A stretch of DNA of 5,802 nt, from NCBI GenBank assembly GCA_937983495.1, contig CALKAA010000349.1:1-5802 (forward strand), given 5' to 3'. The notes beneath the pieces were generated by a model. That model ran no database searches. It was given only the letters and a program-made list of their open reading frames with translations, and had not been told where the DNA came from. Below are positions 5,631 through 5,802 of this stretch, one piece after another. This DNA is from an uncultured Gemmobacter sp. (GTDB lineage: Bacteria; Pseudomonadota; Alphaproteobacteria; Rhodobacterales; Rhodobacteraceae). Numbering within the stretch: position 1 is the first letter of the stretch; the number at the start of each line of letters is the position of its first letter. Both the position numbers and the translations under genes were made by a program.

Positions 5631-5748
5631 ATACGCTGAAACGGTCTTGCTGCGCCCTGCCCACAGGGACGGGGAAACGCGGTGTGTTTCCTGTTTCCGG
5701 CCCAATTGGCCGAGGCCATCGCCGAGGTCATGTTGAAACGGTGCCACG

Positions 5749-5777
5749 TTCGGGCCGTGGGCCCGAAGCCCACGGCC
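5749..5777. repeat. Covarying bistable hairpin unit, copy 2
   Basis: The architecture is the same as copy 1: stem A, TTCGGGCC (5749-5756) with GGCCCGAA (5760-5767), or stem B, GGCCGTGGGC (5753-5762) with GCCCACGGCC (5768-5777). It matches copy 1 at 23 of 29 positions, and every difference is compensated by a pairing change. Confidence 0.85.
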
Positions 5778-5781
5778 AGCG

Positions 5782-5801
5782 CCCGCCCTGCGGGGGGCGG
5801 G
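5782..5801. other. GC-rich hairpin at the window edge
   Basis: CCCGCCC (5782-5788) and GGGCGGG (5795-5801) form a perfect 7-bp stem around a six-base loop, four bases after repeat copy 2. What follows is outside the window, so a T tract cannot be judged. It may be part of the repeat segment or a terminator. Confidence 0.5.
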
Positions 5802-5802
5802 T

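Larger units (their letters stand above)
5548..5802. other. Repeat- and hairpin-rich noncoding segment after ruvB
   Basis: No credible gene is seen in these 255 bases: frames open on the - strand continue antisense into ruvB and resemble no family. Instead there is a chain of hairpins. They are GCGGC/GCCGC (5585-5600), the two 29-base covarying units (5602-5630 and 5749-5777), CCCTG/CAGGG around CCCA (5655-5668), GGAAAC (5673-5678) able to pair with either of two GTTTCC copies (5686-5691 or 5693-5698), and CCCGCCC/GGGCGGG (5782-5801). Short repeats are TGAAACGGT (5637-5645 and 5734-5742) and CCGAGGCCAT (5575-5584 and 5710-5719). No T-tract terminator for ruvB is present, so one of these hairpins may end its transcript. 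The segment may continue past the window. Confidence 0.7.

Noticed and set aside
4447..5664. 405-codon open frame on the - strand
   Set aside because: It is a shadow of ruvB: a His/Arg/Pro-rich product with no recognisable domain that spans the repeat region.
5240..5773. Frames on the - strand in the post-ruvB segment
   Set aside because: They are translations of hairpin repeats continuing into antisense ruvB, without a convincing start or family.

Overview
This GC-rich window looks like a chromosomal housekeeping region of an alphaproteobacterium, most likely family Rhodobacteraceae (Rhodobacter/Paracoccus-like). The case rests on a direct-repeat GTTC-N7-GTTC LexA-type box in front of ruvB, a DUF3445 (HODM alpha-like) protein, a strongly diverged FliG, and a RuvB N-terminus of the kind usual in alphaproteobacteria. 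No phage, transposase, CRISPR or tRNA/rRNA gene was seen.

Layout. (1) 1-57 is the last 18 codons of an unidentified + strand gene, closed by a hairpin terminator at 62-85 that can also serve the next gene. (2) 120-902 (-) encodes a DUF3445 protein. It is divergent from a small + strand DUF333 lipoprotein gene (1042-1299). The 139-base gap between them holds a perfect hairpin. (3) The lipoprotein gene converges, with only 4 bases between stops, on an orphan fliG-like gene (1304-2371, -). (4) Upstream of fliG on the same strand is a secreted TPR protein gene (2436-2969, -). The 64-base gap between the two holds a strong Shine-Dalgarno, a near-consensus CtrA-type box and an 8-bp inverted repeat. 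(5) purB (3087-4388, -) ends in a clear intrinsic terminator (3016-3044) that separates it from the TPR gene. (6) purB is divergent from ruvB (4522-5547, +). ruvB has a perfect SOS-type box just before its start codon and no ruvA or ruvC next to it. (7) 5548-5802 has no credible gene and is packed with hairpins. These include two copies of a 29-base unit whose six sequence differences are all compensatory.

The genes do not form one pathway. purB makes purines, ruvB migrates Holliday junctions under probable SOS control, fliG belongs to the flagellar switch and is possibly under CtrA, and the DUF3445 and DUF333 genes are poorly characterised. The part least explained by known gene families is the repeat-rich segment after ruvB: each 29-base unit can fold into two mutually exclusive hairpins, and both folds are preserved by paired base changes between the copies.
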